DNA of 64,000 bases from Planctomycetota bacterium (GTDB lineage: Bacteria > Planctomycetota > Brocadiia > Brocadiales > Brocadiaceae). A program made the translations under genes and the position numbers. Shown piece by piece: positions 1-8,566 of the stretch. The notes under the pieces were generated by a model, which had not been told where the DNA came from, made no database searches, and saw only the letters and a list, made by a program, of their open reading frames with translations. Each line of letters opens with the position of its first letter. Position 1 is the first letter of the stretch. The stretch covers positions 1-64,000 of the forward strand of contig VGXV01000017.1 in assembly GCA_016873165.1 (NCBI GenBank), in the 5' to 3' direction.

Positions 1-138
1 CAAAAATATGTATCCTTGCGAGAAAAAGTGATGAAAAAACAAATAGGAAAAACTTTTTGGCAGGGGTGATGGTTACGTTTTGATACGAATACAACAAATT
101 TCACCGCCCTCACGGGAGCGGTCTATTTGGTGCAAGAT

Positions 139-231
139 TCAGGTATTAAAACTTACCACAAGAATAAAAATTGCAGCTATCATTGCTACTATTTTTATTC
201 TTTTTTCTGTATAAAGTTTTTCTTTCCTCAT
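139..231 (-). CDS. possible 30-aa single-TM peptide
   Basis: A short reading frame begins at an ATG with AAGGA-like bases 9 nt upstream. It encodes a basic N-terminus (RKEKLYTEKRIK) followed by a hydrophobic stretch (IVAMIAAIFILVV), then stops. It could be a tiny membrane peptide, or the severed N-terminus of a larger membrane protein. No family is recognised and there is no supporting context. A G/C-rich imperfect hairpin at about 102-120 follows its stop. Confidence 0.25.
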   Translation of the reverse strand: MRKEKLYTEKRIKIVAMIAAIFILVVSFNT

Positions 232-562
232 TATTCATCCTTTCTTATTTTATTAAAGTAATTCTGTTTAGTAACAGTACGGATATTTTTTTGTCTGTTA
301 ATATCCTTTAATTTACTTCATGTTTTATGTGCTTGCTTATTGTTTCTCCTCCTTACCAGGAACAGTGATAAAACCTTGCAATTCTAAATCCGCAGTGGAC
401 ATACAGTATTTTTCATATAACAATAGAGACTGTGGGGAAGTATTTGTACTTTCACCCACAGCTCTTTTTTCTGAAAACTCGTATAGTCCTTTGTCGGTAT
501 TAAATTACCCGTGTGATAAATGTCCTCTTTTTTCAGGAATTACTTATCAATATAGGTAGCTA

Positions 563-688
563 TTATGATAATAAGCTGTAGCCGTTAACATAACCTGTAT
601 GGGCTGTCCCTAACTTCTCAAGCAATTCCTCATCCGTATAGGTTTCTATTTTTGGCGCTTCATAGCCTGGTAATTTTTGTTCTTTCAT
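563..688 (-). CDS. 41-aa peptide resembling a RiPP precursor
   Basis: The ATG at 688 is preceded by a good Shine-Dalgarno (GGGAGGCAAC). The peptide starts MKEQKLPGYEAPKIETYTDE, continues with an acidic Leu-rich helix (ELLEKLGTAHTG), and ends in a Gly/Tyr/Asn/Ser-rich tail (YVNGYSLLS). A conserved-looking acidic leader with xYTxEELLExLG, then a short polar core after a Gly-Thr-Ala step, is the general layout of small modified-peptide precursors. That assignment is inference: no radical SAM, YcaO or peptidase gene lies nearby in the window. It could also be an ordinary small regulatory peptide. Confidence 0.5.
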   Translation of the reverse strand: MKEQKLPGYEAPKIETYTDEELLEKLGTAHTGYVNGYSLLS

Positions 689-732
689 TGTTGCCTCCCT
701 TATAAAAATTATCTGAGATTAATTTTCTGCAG

Positions 733-1608
733 TCATTCAGATGCTCTTGTCTCTACCTTAATTGGACCATGTAGTGTGCTTTTTCCATTGGTATCAATAT
801 CTTCCAGTTTGTAAAAGTATCTGCCGCTGCGTTCAGGAATGTCCACATAGCTGTAACTTGCGCCGGAAACTGAATCTCCTTTTGCCTCTATAAGTTCTTC
901 ATTAACCATGATATATGGGCCTCTTTTGTATTTTGCGCGGTAAATATTGAAGCCTGCGTTATCTGTTTCGGTTGCAGTTTCCCATTCCAGCAACACTTCA
1001 TCTTCGTATGCAGTGGCAGTAAAAGAAGTGAGTTCCACCGCATTGGGTTCGCAAAGAACCTCCAGATCTATTGCCCTTCCGTCAACCGCGGCAGTCTGCT
1101 CCTCATCATCAGCAAAAACCTGCGCATGTACATTTAAATTGTTATATGTTCCTTGAGCAAGAGATACGGAAGCTTCCCATCCTTCGGCTTCTCCGCCGCT
1201 AAGCCCGATCCATGCAAAATCCGGCGGCGTGCCATCGTTGTTATCATTGCCGTCGACAAGTTTGGTAGAATTTCCCAATTTTATAAAATTATCGTCGGGT
1301 AATTCTAAAACTGGTCCGGTTTCACCTAATACCAATGCGTAAAGGATTTCGTTTTCACAGTCATAACGAAGATAAAGCTTTGCATCGATAGAAGGATTTG
1401 GTTTCTGAGAATCGCCTGCCCTCCACATATTTGCAAAAAAATCACCGCTTCCGTCTTCCGCAAGGTTCCATTCACTCGGGTCTCCATCAACCGTTGCAGT
1501 GCCAAATGTGGGTACTGGCGGGCTTGCAGCAAAAGCAGAGGAAATATATTGACAATTCATTGTTATACAAAAGATTAATGCAAATAATTTCATGCCGGTT
1601 TTGAGCAT
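733..1608 (-). CDS. secreted protein with C-terminal FN3-like module
   Basis: 291 aa. A signal peptide (MLKTGMKLFALIFCITMNC...SSAFA) precedes a region starting ASPPVPTFGTATVDGDPSEW, which resembles the opening of carbohydrate-binding-type beta-sandwich domains. The last ~95 residues (VELTSFTA...LLEWETATETDNAGFNIYR...YFYKLEDID) are the fibronectin-III-like tail common on secreted proteins of planctomycetes and deltaproteobacteria. Start supported by AAGGAGATAATAGT before the ATG. Likely exported or surface-associated; substrate unknown. Confidence 0.7.
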   Translation of the reverse strand: MLKTGMKLFALIFCITMNCQYISSAFAASPPVPTFGTATVDGDPSEWNLAEDGSGDFFANMWRAGDSQKPNPSIDAKLYLRYDCENEILYALVLGETGPVLELPDDNFIKLGNSTKLVDGNDNNDGTPPDFAWIGLSGGEAEGWEASVSLAQGTYNNLNVHAQVFADDEEQTAAVDGRAIDLEVLCEPNAVELTSFTATAYEDEVLLEWETATETDNAGFNIYRAKYKRGPYIMVNEELIEAKGDSVSGASYSYVDIPERSGRYFYKLEDIDTNGKSTLHGPIKVETRASE

Positions 1609-1855
1609 ACTATTATCTCCTTGTAAAATAATATAATGGGATATAAGATTGCAAAAAATGGTGTTTCACTATCTCCTTTCTTTTTATGTGATAAGTATGA
1701 ATAGCGGATATCAATTAATTTTATGTAGCATATAAAAAATAAAGATAGTGTAAATACCCGATTACAGATATATGCAAAAGAATGCCTTCTTTTGGGTTAA
1801 CGAGTCATTTTTATCTGTTTCTGTGCAGAGGATTAATGACGGTGATTAAATTTTA

Positions 1856-1884
1856 TTGACAAGCGGCAATTAAATGCAATACCA
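1856..1884 (+). promoter_or_regulatory. candidate sigma-70 promoter for PilZ gene
   Basis: A perfect TTGACA (1856-1861) with a weak -10-like ATACCA after 17 nt, preceded by TGC as in extended -10 elements, lies about 45 nt before the PilZ gene. The -10 match is poor. Apart from this, the 1609-1917 gap is AT-rich with nothing else recognised. Confidence 0.4.
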
Positions 1885-1926
1885 TCGCAAAATAATTCAA
1901 TAACAATAGAGCAAGGAATGGAAAAT

Positions 1927-2355
1927 ATGAATGAATTTGAAATGGAGAAGAACCCGAACGTTTCGAATTATGGATTCAAGGCGTCAAAGGAACAACTGAT
2001 TCATTTAGAAAAACGAAAACATCCAAGAATAGAATCTTCCATGTTGATTAAAATTCAAAAGGAGAATGTTACTGTTCTTGCTACCACAATCAACATAAGC
2101 TGTTCGGGTATCTTTTGTCAGACGGAGATGTATATTCCCATAAAGACAAAAGTTAATTTACTGTTTGCCCTGCCGTATTATGGAGATCAAAAGAAACGAA
2201 TCGAGCAAATGGAATGTTGCGGGGAGGTGGTGAGGATTCAATTGGATTTGACAGATGTGCGCAAGGTGCCTGCATATAACATTGCCATTACTTTTATAAA
2301 CCTTAATGAACAGGAGAAAAAGAAGATTGACAATTATATGAAATTTACTATATAA
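1927..2355 (+). CDS. PilZ domain protein (c-di-GMP receptor)
   Basis: About 142 aa. It carries both PilZ signatures: the RxxxR arginine motif (EKRKHPRIESS) and the later N/DxSxxG motif (NISCSGIF), so it is expected to bind cyclic di-GMP. It has no other domain, making it a stand-alone cytoplasmic adaptor. An upstream in-frame ATG at 1918 exists, but AAGGA ends at 1917, which is right on that codon and gives good 9-nt spacing to the ATG at 1927; that start is preferred. The window also encodes c-di-GMP phosphodiesterases (HD-GYP at 36.2 kb, EAL at 38.6 kb), so a signalling link is plausible but unproven. Confidence 0.8.
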   Translation: MNEFEMEKNPNVSNYGFKASKEQLIHLEKRKHPRIESSMLIKIQKENVTVLATTINISCSGIFCQTEMYIPIKTKVNLLFALPYYGDQKKRIEQMECCGEVVRIQLDLTDVRKVPAYNIAITFINLNEQEKKKIDNYMKFTI

Positions 2356-2399
2356 GTTAACCGGTTCTCTTTGTGACTATACGATAAAAATTCATTCGG

Positions 2400-3059
2400 T
2401 TATTTAAGTTCAAATGTTGCTTTCGTAATCTCTCCTGCCTTTATTTTTATAGAGATATCTTTTGCTTCGGGAGATTTTCCCCATAAAGACCTTTTTGGTC
2501 TTGTCCACAGTTTTAAGGTATAGCTGCCTTCCGGCACGTTGCTTATGGTAAAACTTCCATCGTCATTGACCAATGAAAAATAAGGGTTTTGCAATACTAT
2601 GATATAAGCACGCATATCGCTATGCACGTTGCAGAGCATGGTTGCCATTCCCGGTTTATTGAAAGTAAAAGACCGTGTTTCACCCTGAAACCACGTGCCG
2701 AGATTTACATTATCCGCAACATCATCAGGAGAATAGATATTATGCCGAACATCATCGCTATTGAGGAAATCCACCGTAGTGCCCTTTAGCAATGGAAGGA
2801 CATGGGGGATAAAGGTGATATTTTTTTGATCCATAACGGCATGTTCAGCAGGAGGATCATAGGTTTCAGGAGTCTTTTCAATATAAGCGAGAGCATATTT
2901 TCTGTGTTTTTCTTTTTTTGCCTTAACGATGCCTTTAATCTCTCCCGTCTTCTTTTCTTCGGCATGTATATTTGCCGTAAAACATACTGCACAGAAAAAA
3001 ATAGAAATGTATATGAGGAATTGTATCTTGGCGGAACGGCACATCGTTTTTATAGCCAT
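2400..3059 (-). CDS. exported cupredoxin-like (blue copper) protein
   Basis: 219 aa with a signal peptide (hydrophobic IQFLIYISIFFCAVCFTANIHA). The middle contains a type-1 copper arrangement: a histidine in DVRHNIYS, then MLCNVHSDMRAY supplying Cys, His and Met ligands. The C-terminal ~70 residues (DDGSFTISNVPEGSYTLKLW) are a carboxypeptidase-regulatory-like beta domain. The combination resembles methylamine-utilisation-type plastocyanin-like proteins. Likely an electron carrier outside the cytoplasm or in the anammoxosome; the redox partner is unknown. Confidence 0.8.
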   Translation of the reverse strand: MAIKTMCRSAKIQFLIYISIFFCAVCFTANIHAEEKKTGEIKGIVKAKKEKHRKYALAYIEKTPETYDPPAEHAVMDQKNITFIPHVLPLLKGTTVDFLNSDDVRHNIYSPDDVADNVNLGTWFQGETRSFTFNKPGMATMLCNVHSDMRAYIIVLQNPYFSLVNDDGSFTISNVPEGSYTLKLWTRPKRSLWGKSPEAKDISIKIKAGEITKATFELK

Positions 3060-3148
3060 AAAGGTAAATATCTCCTTGCTGAATAGAATAGTTAAGAAAA
3101 TTATTCTGTATTAAATAATTGATAATAACAATTTCTGAATGGGCATAT

Positions 3149-3658
3149 TTAATGAAAGAGCGTATTTAATATTTGTCTCATATTTTCCCTGTGTGTGCCC
3201 GGCCAGAAAAGACGGTGACACCGTCTGCACGTTTCAAAGGCATCGGATGTTGCAAATACGTAGGGGGGCACCCGTTCTTTTATTTCTTCTTTTTTGACAG
3301 GGTATAATATCGTATTACAGTGCAAACATCTAGTAAAAACAAGTGACCAGACATCAATAGTATAGTGTCGTATCACTTGTTGCAATTGTTTTTTATAATC
3401 GAAACTATGAATGCATAACGAATTATGCGCGGATTTGCGTTCTAACAGCTTTTTGTCCATAGTCAGGATGGTGCGATTATCCCTGAGCGCTCTGGCAATC
3501 AGTTCGTCATCTGAGATAAAAGGCTCATACACAACGTCCAGTCCGATAATCCGAAGCCATCTTGCAAGTCTGCCGAGCATTGCATCTGCAATGAACTTTC
3601 GTTGTTCCGGAGAGGCATTATTTGAAATATGTTCCGATGTTTTTTCCGATAGGTGCAT
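3149..3658 (-). CDS. Mut7-C RNase-fold protein with zinc ribbon
   Basis: 169 aa. FIADAMLGRLARWLRIIGLDV and TILTMDKKLLERK are hallmarks of the Mut7-C (DUF82) PIN-like fold, and the C-terminus carries two CxxC pairs (CLHC...CRRC) of its zinc ribbon. The acidic residues DAMLG, SDDEL and TMDKK fit the metal-binding active site. Predicted RNase or RNA-binding protein; no substrate is established. It stands alone, ending head-to-tail before the methionine adenosyltransferase region. Confidence 0.8.
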   Translation of the reverse strand: MHLSEKTSEHISNNASPEQRKFIADAMLGRLARWLRIIGLDVVYEPFISDDELIARALRDNRTILTMDKKLLERKSAHNSLCIHSFDYKKQLQQVIRHYTIDVWSLVFTRCLHCNTILYPVKKEEIKERVPPYVFATSDAFETCRRCHRLFWPGTHRENMRQILNTLFH

Positions 3659-3804
3659 TAATGAAAAGGGCGTCTGTGAATGAATTTATACAGGTAAAGC
3701 AAAAAAGCGGATAGGTATCATTTGTAATTTTTGGTGACTTATCAGTGTAGCTGAGATTCATTTTTGTATTTGACTAAATATACGTTAACTGCTTTTACCC
3801 TGTT

Positions 3805-4986
3805 TTAGAACATGGCAAAGCGTTTTTCTAAAATGCTTTGCCATAATGTGGGTATCCTGCCGAGGTGTTTTCTTACAATACCCGCACACGTAGTATCTAA
3901 TAATTCCTTTTTAAGGGAGGAATGTAATTTTATATGAATAATCTGCGGTTCGGTAATAGGTTTTCCAATCTGGCTCACCAGATAACACTCTGCGTTTTGA
4001 ATACCCGGGTTTTGTGTGAGTTCTTTTGATATTTCATGTGCGACAATATTGTATAATTTTCCTGTGTGTGTAACAGGGTTTTTTCCTGCCGTTGCCTCCA
4101 TTGTCATTGGGCGATAGGGGGTAATCAGGCCGTTAACTCTGTTTCCTCTTCCTACCTGACCGTCATCTCCGCATTCCGCACTTGTGCCCGTTACGGTCAG
4201 GTAAAAAATATTTTTCTCCGCGTTATCTGCTGCGTTGATGACGATGGCAATATTTTTGGAGGTATGCTTTTTTACAAACGAGCTGATATATTCAATGAGG
4301 ATATTTTTGATTTTGAGGTATTCTTCTTTTGAAGAAATAAATCCCGACACAAAGGCAATGGCAATGGTGAGATTTATTTGATCGTTTAATCTGATTCCCA
4401 TAATTTTAATATCTTCGCCGATCATGGGATAGTTACGTTTTGTTTCTGCGGAATTAAGAAATTGTTCCGTGCAATACACAATAGTTTCCAGTTCCGTCAT
4501 CGGAGCGAATCCTACGCCAATGGAGGTATCATTCGCTGAAAGCTGCATGCTGTCATAGGTGGCCCGCAAATCTACGCTTCCCGTTCTTATTTGTGTGTCA
4601 ATAACAACGTTATTTTCCGGCTCCAGGAATCTCATACGATTTTTCAGCCACGCACGGGCTGTTTCCTGTGTGATTTCTTTCAAAGGTATTGCATGGTCGC
4701 CGACGTATTCAGTGGCGCGGCCTGCGATAATCAGTTTCATGGGAATGATCACCCTTCCGCCGCCAAAGGAAACTTCAGAGCGTCCCCCGACCAGAAGACA
4801 TTTGTCGATATTATGATGTAAAATTCTTCCAAAATGTTTTAAATAGTATTTTGAGAAGGCGGCGCTGAGTTCTTCTGCCACGCCATCGCAAAGGGTGTCA
4901 GGATGCCCTGCTCCTTTACGCTCCACAATCTCGACGGAAGATTTACCGACGGGTAGTTCTTGTGTTTGTTCAATAATTATTTCCAT
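3805..4986 (-). CDS. archaeal-type S-adenosylmethionine synthetase
   Basis: 393 aa, the length of archaeal MAT rather than bacterial MetK. It makes SAM from ATP and methionine. Landmarks: ERKGAGHPDTLCDGVAEELS near residue 25, VGGRSEVSFGGGRV near 70, and GDDGQVGRGNRVNGLITPYRP in the second half, all typical of the archaeal family. Bacterial MetK motifs in their usual layout are absent. First of a run of minus-strand stress and housekeeping genes. No strong Shine-Dalgarno precedes the ATG at 4986. Possible inter-domain transfer is inference. Confidence 0.88.
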   Translation of the reverse strand: MEIIIEQTQELPVGKSSVEIVERKGAGHPDTLCDGVAEELSAAFSKYYLKHFGRILHHNIDKCLLVGGRSEVSFGGGRVIIPMKLIIAGRATEYVGDHAIPLKEITQETARAWLKNRMRFLEPENNVVIDTQIRTGSVDLRATYDSMQLSANDTSIGVGFAPMTELETIVYCTEQFLNSAETKRNYPMIGEDIKIMGIRLNDQINLTIAIAFVSGFISSKEEYLKIKNILIEYISSFVKKHTSKNIAIVINAADNAEKNIFYLTVTGTSAECGDDGQVGRGNRVNGLITPYRPMTMEATAGKNPVTHTGKLYNIVAHEISKELTQNPGIQNAECYLVSQIGKPITEPQIIHIKLHSSLKKELLDTTCAGIVRKHLGRIPTLWQSILEKRFAMF

Positions 4987-5069
4987 AAAAAGCCTGCATA
5001 TACGCTGCGCTGTCTGTCTATTGCGGAATTACCGCCGAAAAAGATCAAGGGATAAAAAAATTATAAAAA

Positions 5070-5537
5070 TTATTCGGGGATTACAAATTCGTGCTCCGGA
5101 TGCTTTATTGTTAAAACGGGGCATGGCGCTTTTCTCACTACCCTTTCGGCGGTGCTGCCTATAAGTGTATGGGCAATTCCGGTGCGTCCGTGTGTTGCTA
5201 TGGTAATAAGATCAATGTCATGTTTTTTTGCGATTTTGACAATTTCCACATAGGGAGTGCCCCGGACAATGATATTTTTTACCTCTATTTGTTCAAAAAA
5301 TCTTTTTGGAATTAAATGGCGCATTTTCACCTTCGCTTTTTCTTCCAGGTCTTCATATATTTTGAAAGCGGGATACATTATACCACCCGCGCTGATAGAG
5401 ATATTCATTTTTGGGACAACATACAATATATAGAGTTTTGCTTTAAAGAGAGTTGCAAGGGACAAAGCGTATTGTAAGGCATGTTTGGCACAGGGAGAAA
5501 AGTCGGTTGGCAAGAGAATCTTTTTGACATTAATCAT
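5070..5537 (-). CDS. universal stress protein, UspA family
   Basis: 155 aa from the ATG at 5537, which is preceded by CCAGGAGCTGATAGT; the 34-residue upstream extension of the open frame lacks family character and is rejected. KILLPTDFSPCAKHALQYAL opens the Usp fold, and ITIATHGRTGIAHTLIGSTAERVVRKAPCPVLTI carries the GxxGxxxGSxxxxV ATP-binding signature. Likely a cytoplasmic ATP-binding stress protein. The ORF ends 83 nt upstream of the MAT gene, so they may be co-transcribed. Confidence 0.85.
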   Translation of the reverse strand: MINVKKILLPTDFSPCAKHALQYALSLATLFKAKLYILYVVPKMNISISAGGIMYPAFKIYEDLEEKAKVKMRHLIPKRFFEQIEVKNIIVRGTPYVEIVKIAKKHDIDLITIATHGRTGIAHTLIGSTAERVVRKAPCPVLTIKHPEHEFVIPE

Positions 5538-5604
5538 ACTATCAGCTCCTGGGTAAAGGTATTTTTTAACCGTAATATTACAAAAAACATGAATAATTTT
5601 TGAG

Positions 5605-5796
5605 GAGGCGTATTGAATAGTTTTATTATGCAAATTCAATAGGGAGCATTCCCAATTTTTTGTAAAATGTGGAGGTATTATGCGGGGGATAAACCACCCG
5701 CGCTACGACACATATTGCATGGTAGCGCCGATCCTTTATGGTCGGCTTTATTTTGATTTACAAAAAATTGGGAATGCTCCCAATTCAATACGCCTC
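5605..5796. repeat. hairpin target interrupted by MITE-B
   Basis: The 14-base arms GAGGCGTATTGAAT (5605-5618) and ATTCAATACGCCTC (5783-5796) are exact reverse complements. With the intervening MITE-B copy and one target duplication removed, they form a single hairpin with a short AT-rich loop. The original hairpin could have been a terminator or another palindromic repeat. Confidence 0.6.
5642..5781. mobile_element. MITE-B copy 1, 140 bp, non-coding
   Basis: The ends are 25-base perfect inverted repeats (outermost GGGAGCATTCCC / GGGAATGCTCCC followed by AATTTTTTGTAAA). They are flanked by the 9-bp direct repeat AATTCAATA (5633-5641 and 5782-5790), a target-site duplication. The interior has nested palindromes (GGGATAAACCACCC; GCCGATCC...GGTCGGC). 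The right 101 bp (5681-5781) are identical to 55103-55203. It encodes no protein and would need a transposase in trans. The family name is mine. Confidence 0.75.
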
Positions 5797-5891
5797 TCTA
5801 TAAACTGACAAGGATTTTCACTGACTAAAGATTTCTTTTCTCTGGTTTTATCTTCTCGTGTCTTTGTGTGTCTGTGGCATAATTGCTGCAA

Positions 5892-6398
5892 TCAGCGTGA
5901 CCATTCAACGCGCATGAATTTTGCATTTTCATGTTTTTTGTAATCGACTTCTCCGTTATAAGCCTTGTGCAGAATCGTGCCGATGCGTTGCGCAAGTTTT
6001 GCCGATGTGGTGTGGATTTCGATTTCACCCGCTTTGTCGTTGATTTTCATAATTCTTTTTAACGGATTGAAATTCTTTGACCGTTCGTCCTCGTTTTTAA
6101 TAAGATTCAGAATTTCCTGTTTATGCTGCTGTAAAAATTCTCCTCTCAGCGTGACAATACCACTGGGCACGTTTTCCTTTGTTTTCTTGCATGCGGGACA
6201 TTCCACCCAGTTAACATCTTTCAGTGATTTTTTTTGTTCATATAATTTGGCATCGAGGAACCATTTTTTATTGTGGTAAATCGCGTTGCAATCTTTGCAG
6301 ATTGAGTAATCAACGAGGCCTTTCTTTGGCAAATAAGGATCGTTTTCCGCATGTACTTTATCCCGGGAAAATTTGCCGATATTTTTTTGTGGTTTCAT
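5892..6398 (-). CDS. zinc-ribbon protein, BCAM0308/NMD3-like
   Basis: 168 aa. CKDCNAIYHNKKW...ECPACKKTKENVPSG gives two Cys pairs that form a zinc ribbon, followed by LRGEFLQQHKQEILNLIKNEDE and an alpha/beta segment (IEIHTTSAKLAQRIGTILHKAYNG). The pattern fits a small bacterial family (BCAM0308) related to the N-terminal part of archaeal NMD3. Function not established. It lies next to Hsp20 on the same strand, which hints at a stress-related role. Confidence 0.6.
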   Translation of the reverse strand: MKPQKNIGKFSRDKVHAENDPYLPKKGLVDYSICKDCNAIYHNKKWFLDAKLYEQKKSLKDVNWVECPACKKTKENVPSGIVTLRGEFLQQHKQEILNLIKNEDERSKNFNPLKRIMKINDKAGEIEIHTTSAKLAQRIGTILHKAYNGEVDYKKHENAKFMRVEWSR

Positions 6399-6457
6399 AT
6401 GATGTATTTCTCCTTTCGCGCGCTTGAAAAAGTGTCGTTTCTGTTATTTTTGCTGCT

Positions 6458-6901
6458 CTAACTGACTGTTACCTGAATTTTTTTTGCTTCCTCTTTTTCC
6501 TGTTTTGGCAATGTTATCACCAGAATGCCATTCTTGTATTCTGCCTTTGTTTGTTCATATTTTACAGAGGCTGGCAATGAAACAGATCTTGCAAAACTTC
6601 CGTATCTCCTTTCTATAAAATGATAATTTTTCCCTTTTTCTTCCTTTTCTCCTTTTTTCTCGCCTTTTATGGTGAGAATATCGTCTTTAATGGATATATT
6701 TATTTCCTGTGGGTCTACACCGGGTATTTCTGCCTTAACAATAACATTCTCTTTTGTCTCGGATACGTCCAGCGGGGGTATCCATCCCCGGAAAGAGGCT
6801 TCACCTCCGGTCCCGCTGAAGGTATCAAAAAGTTTGTTCATTTCGTTTTTGAATGTATCCATCATTGGCAGATAGGGCCACTTCATCATTTCTGACGCCA
6901 T
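6458..6901 (-). CDS. small heat shock protein, Hsp20 family
   Basis: 147 aa with a complete alpha-crystallin domain: WIPPLDVSETKENVIVKAEIPG (strand 2 onward), IKDDILTIKGEKKGE, RRYGSFARSVSLP, and the closing GILVITLPKQE. ATP-independent chaperone holding unfolded proteins. The start at 6901 has AAGGAGATGCAAAC in front. A second, similar Hsp20 is encoded at 32581-33027; both have the same K/E-rich GEKKxEKEEKGKNYxxxER linker, so they look like paralogues. Confidence 0.92.
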   Translation of the reverse strand: MASEMMKWPYLPMMDTFKNEMNKLFDTFSGTGGEASFRGWIPPLDVSETKENVIVKAEIPGVDPQEINISIKDDILTIKGEKKGEKEEKGKNYHFIERRYGSFARSVSLPASVKYEQTKAEYKNGILVITLPKQEKEEAKKIQVTVS

Positions 6902-6955
6902 GTTTGCATCTCCTTCCCGAAAAATGTTTAAGAGAGAAAAAAGTAATTAATAATA

Positions 6956-8542
6956 TTATTGGTAAACACAATAGTCTATATCGGGGAATATATTATTTTT
7001 ATGCTCTATTTCACACAGCCATTTTTCATCGATAGCATTTGCCCGGATGTCATTATAGAGTTTGTTAAAATGAAAGAGGTGTTCTTTTGTTCTTTTTATC
7101 GCATATCCCACCATGGTGCCTGCTTTCATGATAAACGCCCAGTCACTGCTTTGCGCTAATAAAAGCTCTCGTGCGGCCTGGTTTAAAGCACGATGCTGTA
7201 ATGAATGTTTGCCGGCATGAGGAAATAATTTTGCCAGGTCAACCATACGTTCTGACGCAATGTGGAGGTGCCGGTAAATCCAATCATTTTTATCGTTCAG
7301 CCAGTATTCACTGTAGCCTTTATATCCCCAACTTGAGAGGGAAGGGGTTGCGCATTGAATCTTTGGATACATGGCAAGATATTCCATCGGCGTAATGAGT
7401 GAAATAGTTTGCTGATCAAACGCAATTTTTCTGAAGAGAAAATCAATCCATTGCGGACCCTCAAACCACCAGTGGCCAAAAAGTTCGGCGTCGTATGGAG
7501 CAACGACAATCGGCTTTCTATCCATGTGCGAAGCCAGGTATTCTATTTGTTTTTCCCTGTTAAAGATAAAATTACCGGCATGTTCTGCTGCTTTATTGCG
7601 TGCAATTTCCGGAGAATAGGGCTCTTTGTGATTTGTTTTGCCGGTAATGCGGTAGTATTTTATTCCCAAATTCGAACGTTTCCCATCGCCGTGGAGATAT
7701 GGCTTTACATAGTCATAATCCAGGTCAAAGCCGATGTCCCGGTAAAATTCACGATAATAAAAGTCGCCGGGATATCCTTCTTTTGAACTCCAGACCTGCT
7801 TTGAAGATTCGGCGTCTCTCCCGAAAGCGGCGACTCCGGACGGGCATACTATGGGGGCAAAAATGCTATACTTTGGCCTTGGAGAGGCAAAGAGAATTCC
7901 ATGTGTTTCGACAATAAAGAAACGAATTCCTGCTTCCTTAAGAAGCCGGTCAATGCCCGGGGTGTAAGCACATTCGGGTATCCAGATGCCGCGTGGTTTT
8001 CTGCCAAAATGTTGTTCGTAATGATTTACGGCAATATGAATTTGCGCCCGCATGGCATTCACATTATCATTCATAAGAGGGAGGAAACTGTGCGTTGCGC
8101 AGCAGGTTATAATTTCAATTTTTCCTATATCCTGAAATTTTTTAAACGCATTGATGATGTTCTTCTGATATTTTTCCGAAAAAATGTATTTTACATCAAA
8201 AAAATGATTGTAATACATCCTTGCAAGCTGATTAAACTCAGGTTGATTATTTGTTCGTTCAATTTCTTTTTCCGCGAGTTCAAGACGTGTTTCTATGTAC
8301 CGGAGACAGCGTTGTTGTAAAAGCACATCGGTGAGCATTGAAATAAGGGTGGGGGTCAAGGATAAAGTAATACGAAAATCAATGCGTTCTTTTATCAGAT
8401 TATCGAACACATTGATCAGCGGGATATACGTTTCTGTTACCGCCTCAAAAAGCCAGTCTTCTTCAAAATATGCGTCAAACTCCGGATGACGAACATAGGG
8501 CAAATGCGCGTGCAGTATCAGCGATAGATAACCTTTATTCAT
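6956..8542 (-). CDS. GH57 1,4-alpha-glucan branching enzyme
   Basis: 528 aa. The N-terminus YLSLILHAHLPYVRHPEF is typical of GH57 branching enzymes. The nucleophile glutamate sits in GIWIPECAYTPG and the acid/base aspartate in PYDAELFGHWWFEGPQW; the C-terminal part is the DUF1957 helical domain. It creates alpha-1,6 branches in glycogen. A glycogen phosphorylase is encoded at 41.4-43.9 kb and a DUF4912 protein directly upstream (25-nt gap), so glycogen storage is the likely setting. Confidence 0.88.
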   Translation of the reverse strand: MNKGYLSLILHAHLPYVRHPEFDAYFEEDWLFEAVTETYIPLINVFDNLIKERIDFRITLSLTPTLISMLTDVLLQQRCLRYIETRLELAEKEIERTNNQPEFNQLARMYYNHFFDVKYIFSEKYQKNIINAFKKFQDIGKIEIITCCATHSFLPLMNDNVNAMRAQIHIAVNHYEQHFGRKPRGIWIPECAYTPGIDRLLKEAGIRFFIVETHGILFASPRPKYSIFAPIVCPSGVAAFGRDAESSKQVWSSKEGYPGDFYYREFYRDIGFDLDYDYVKPYLHGDGKRSNLGIKYYRITGKTNHKEPYSPEIARNKAAEHAGNFIFNREKQIEYLASHMDRKPIVVAPYDAELFGHWWFEGPQWIDFLFRKIAFDQQTISLITPMEYLAMYPKIQCATPSLSSWGYKGYSEYWLNDKNDWIYRHLHIASERMVDLAKLFPHAGKHSLQHRALNQAARELLLAQSSDWAFIMKAGTMVGYAIKRTKEHLFHFNKLYNDIRANAIDEKWLCEIEHKNNIFPDIDYCVYQ

Positions 8543-8566
8543 AGTTCGTTTTTTTCAGAATAAAAA

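Noticed and set aside
320-559. 79-aa open frame on the plus strand
   Set aside because: No ribosome site, composition unlike a protein (many Cys/Ser/Tyr/Phe), no family; probably chance.
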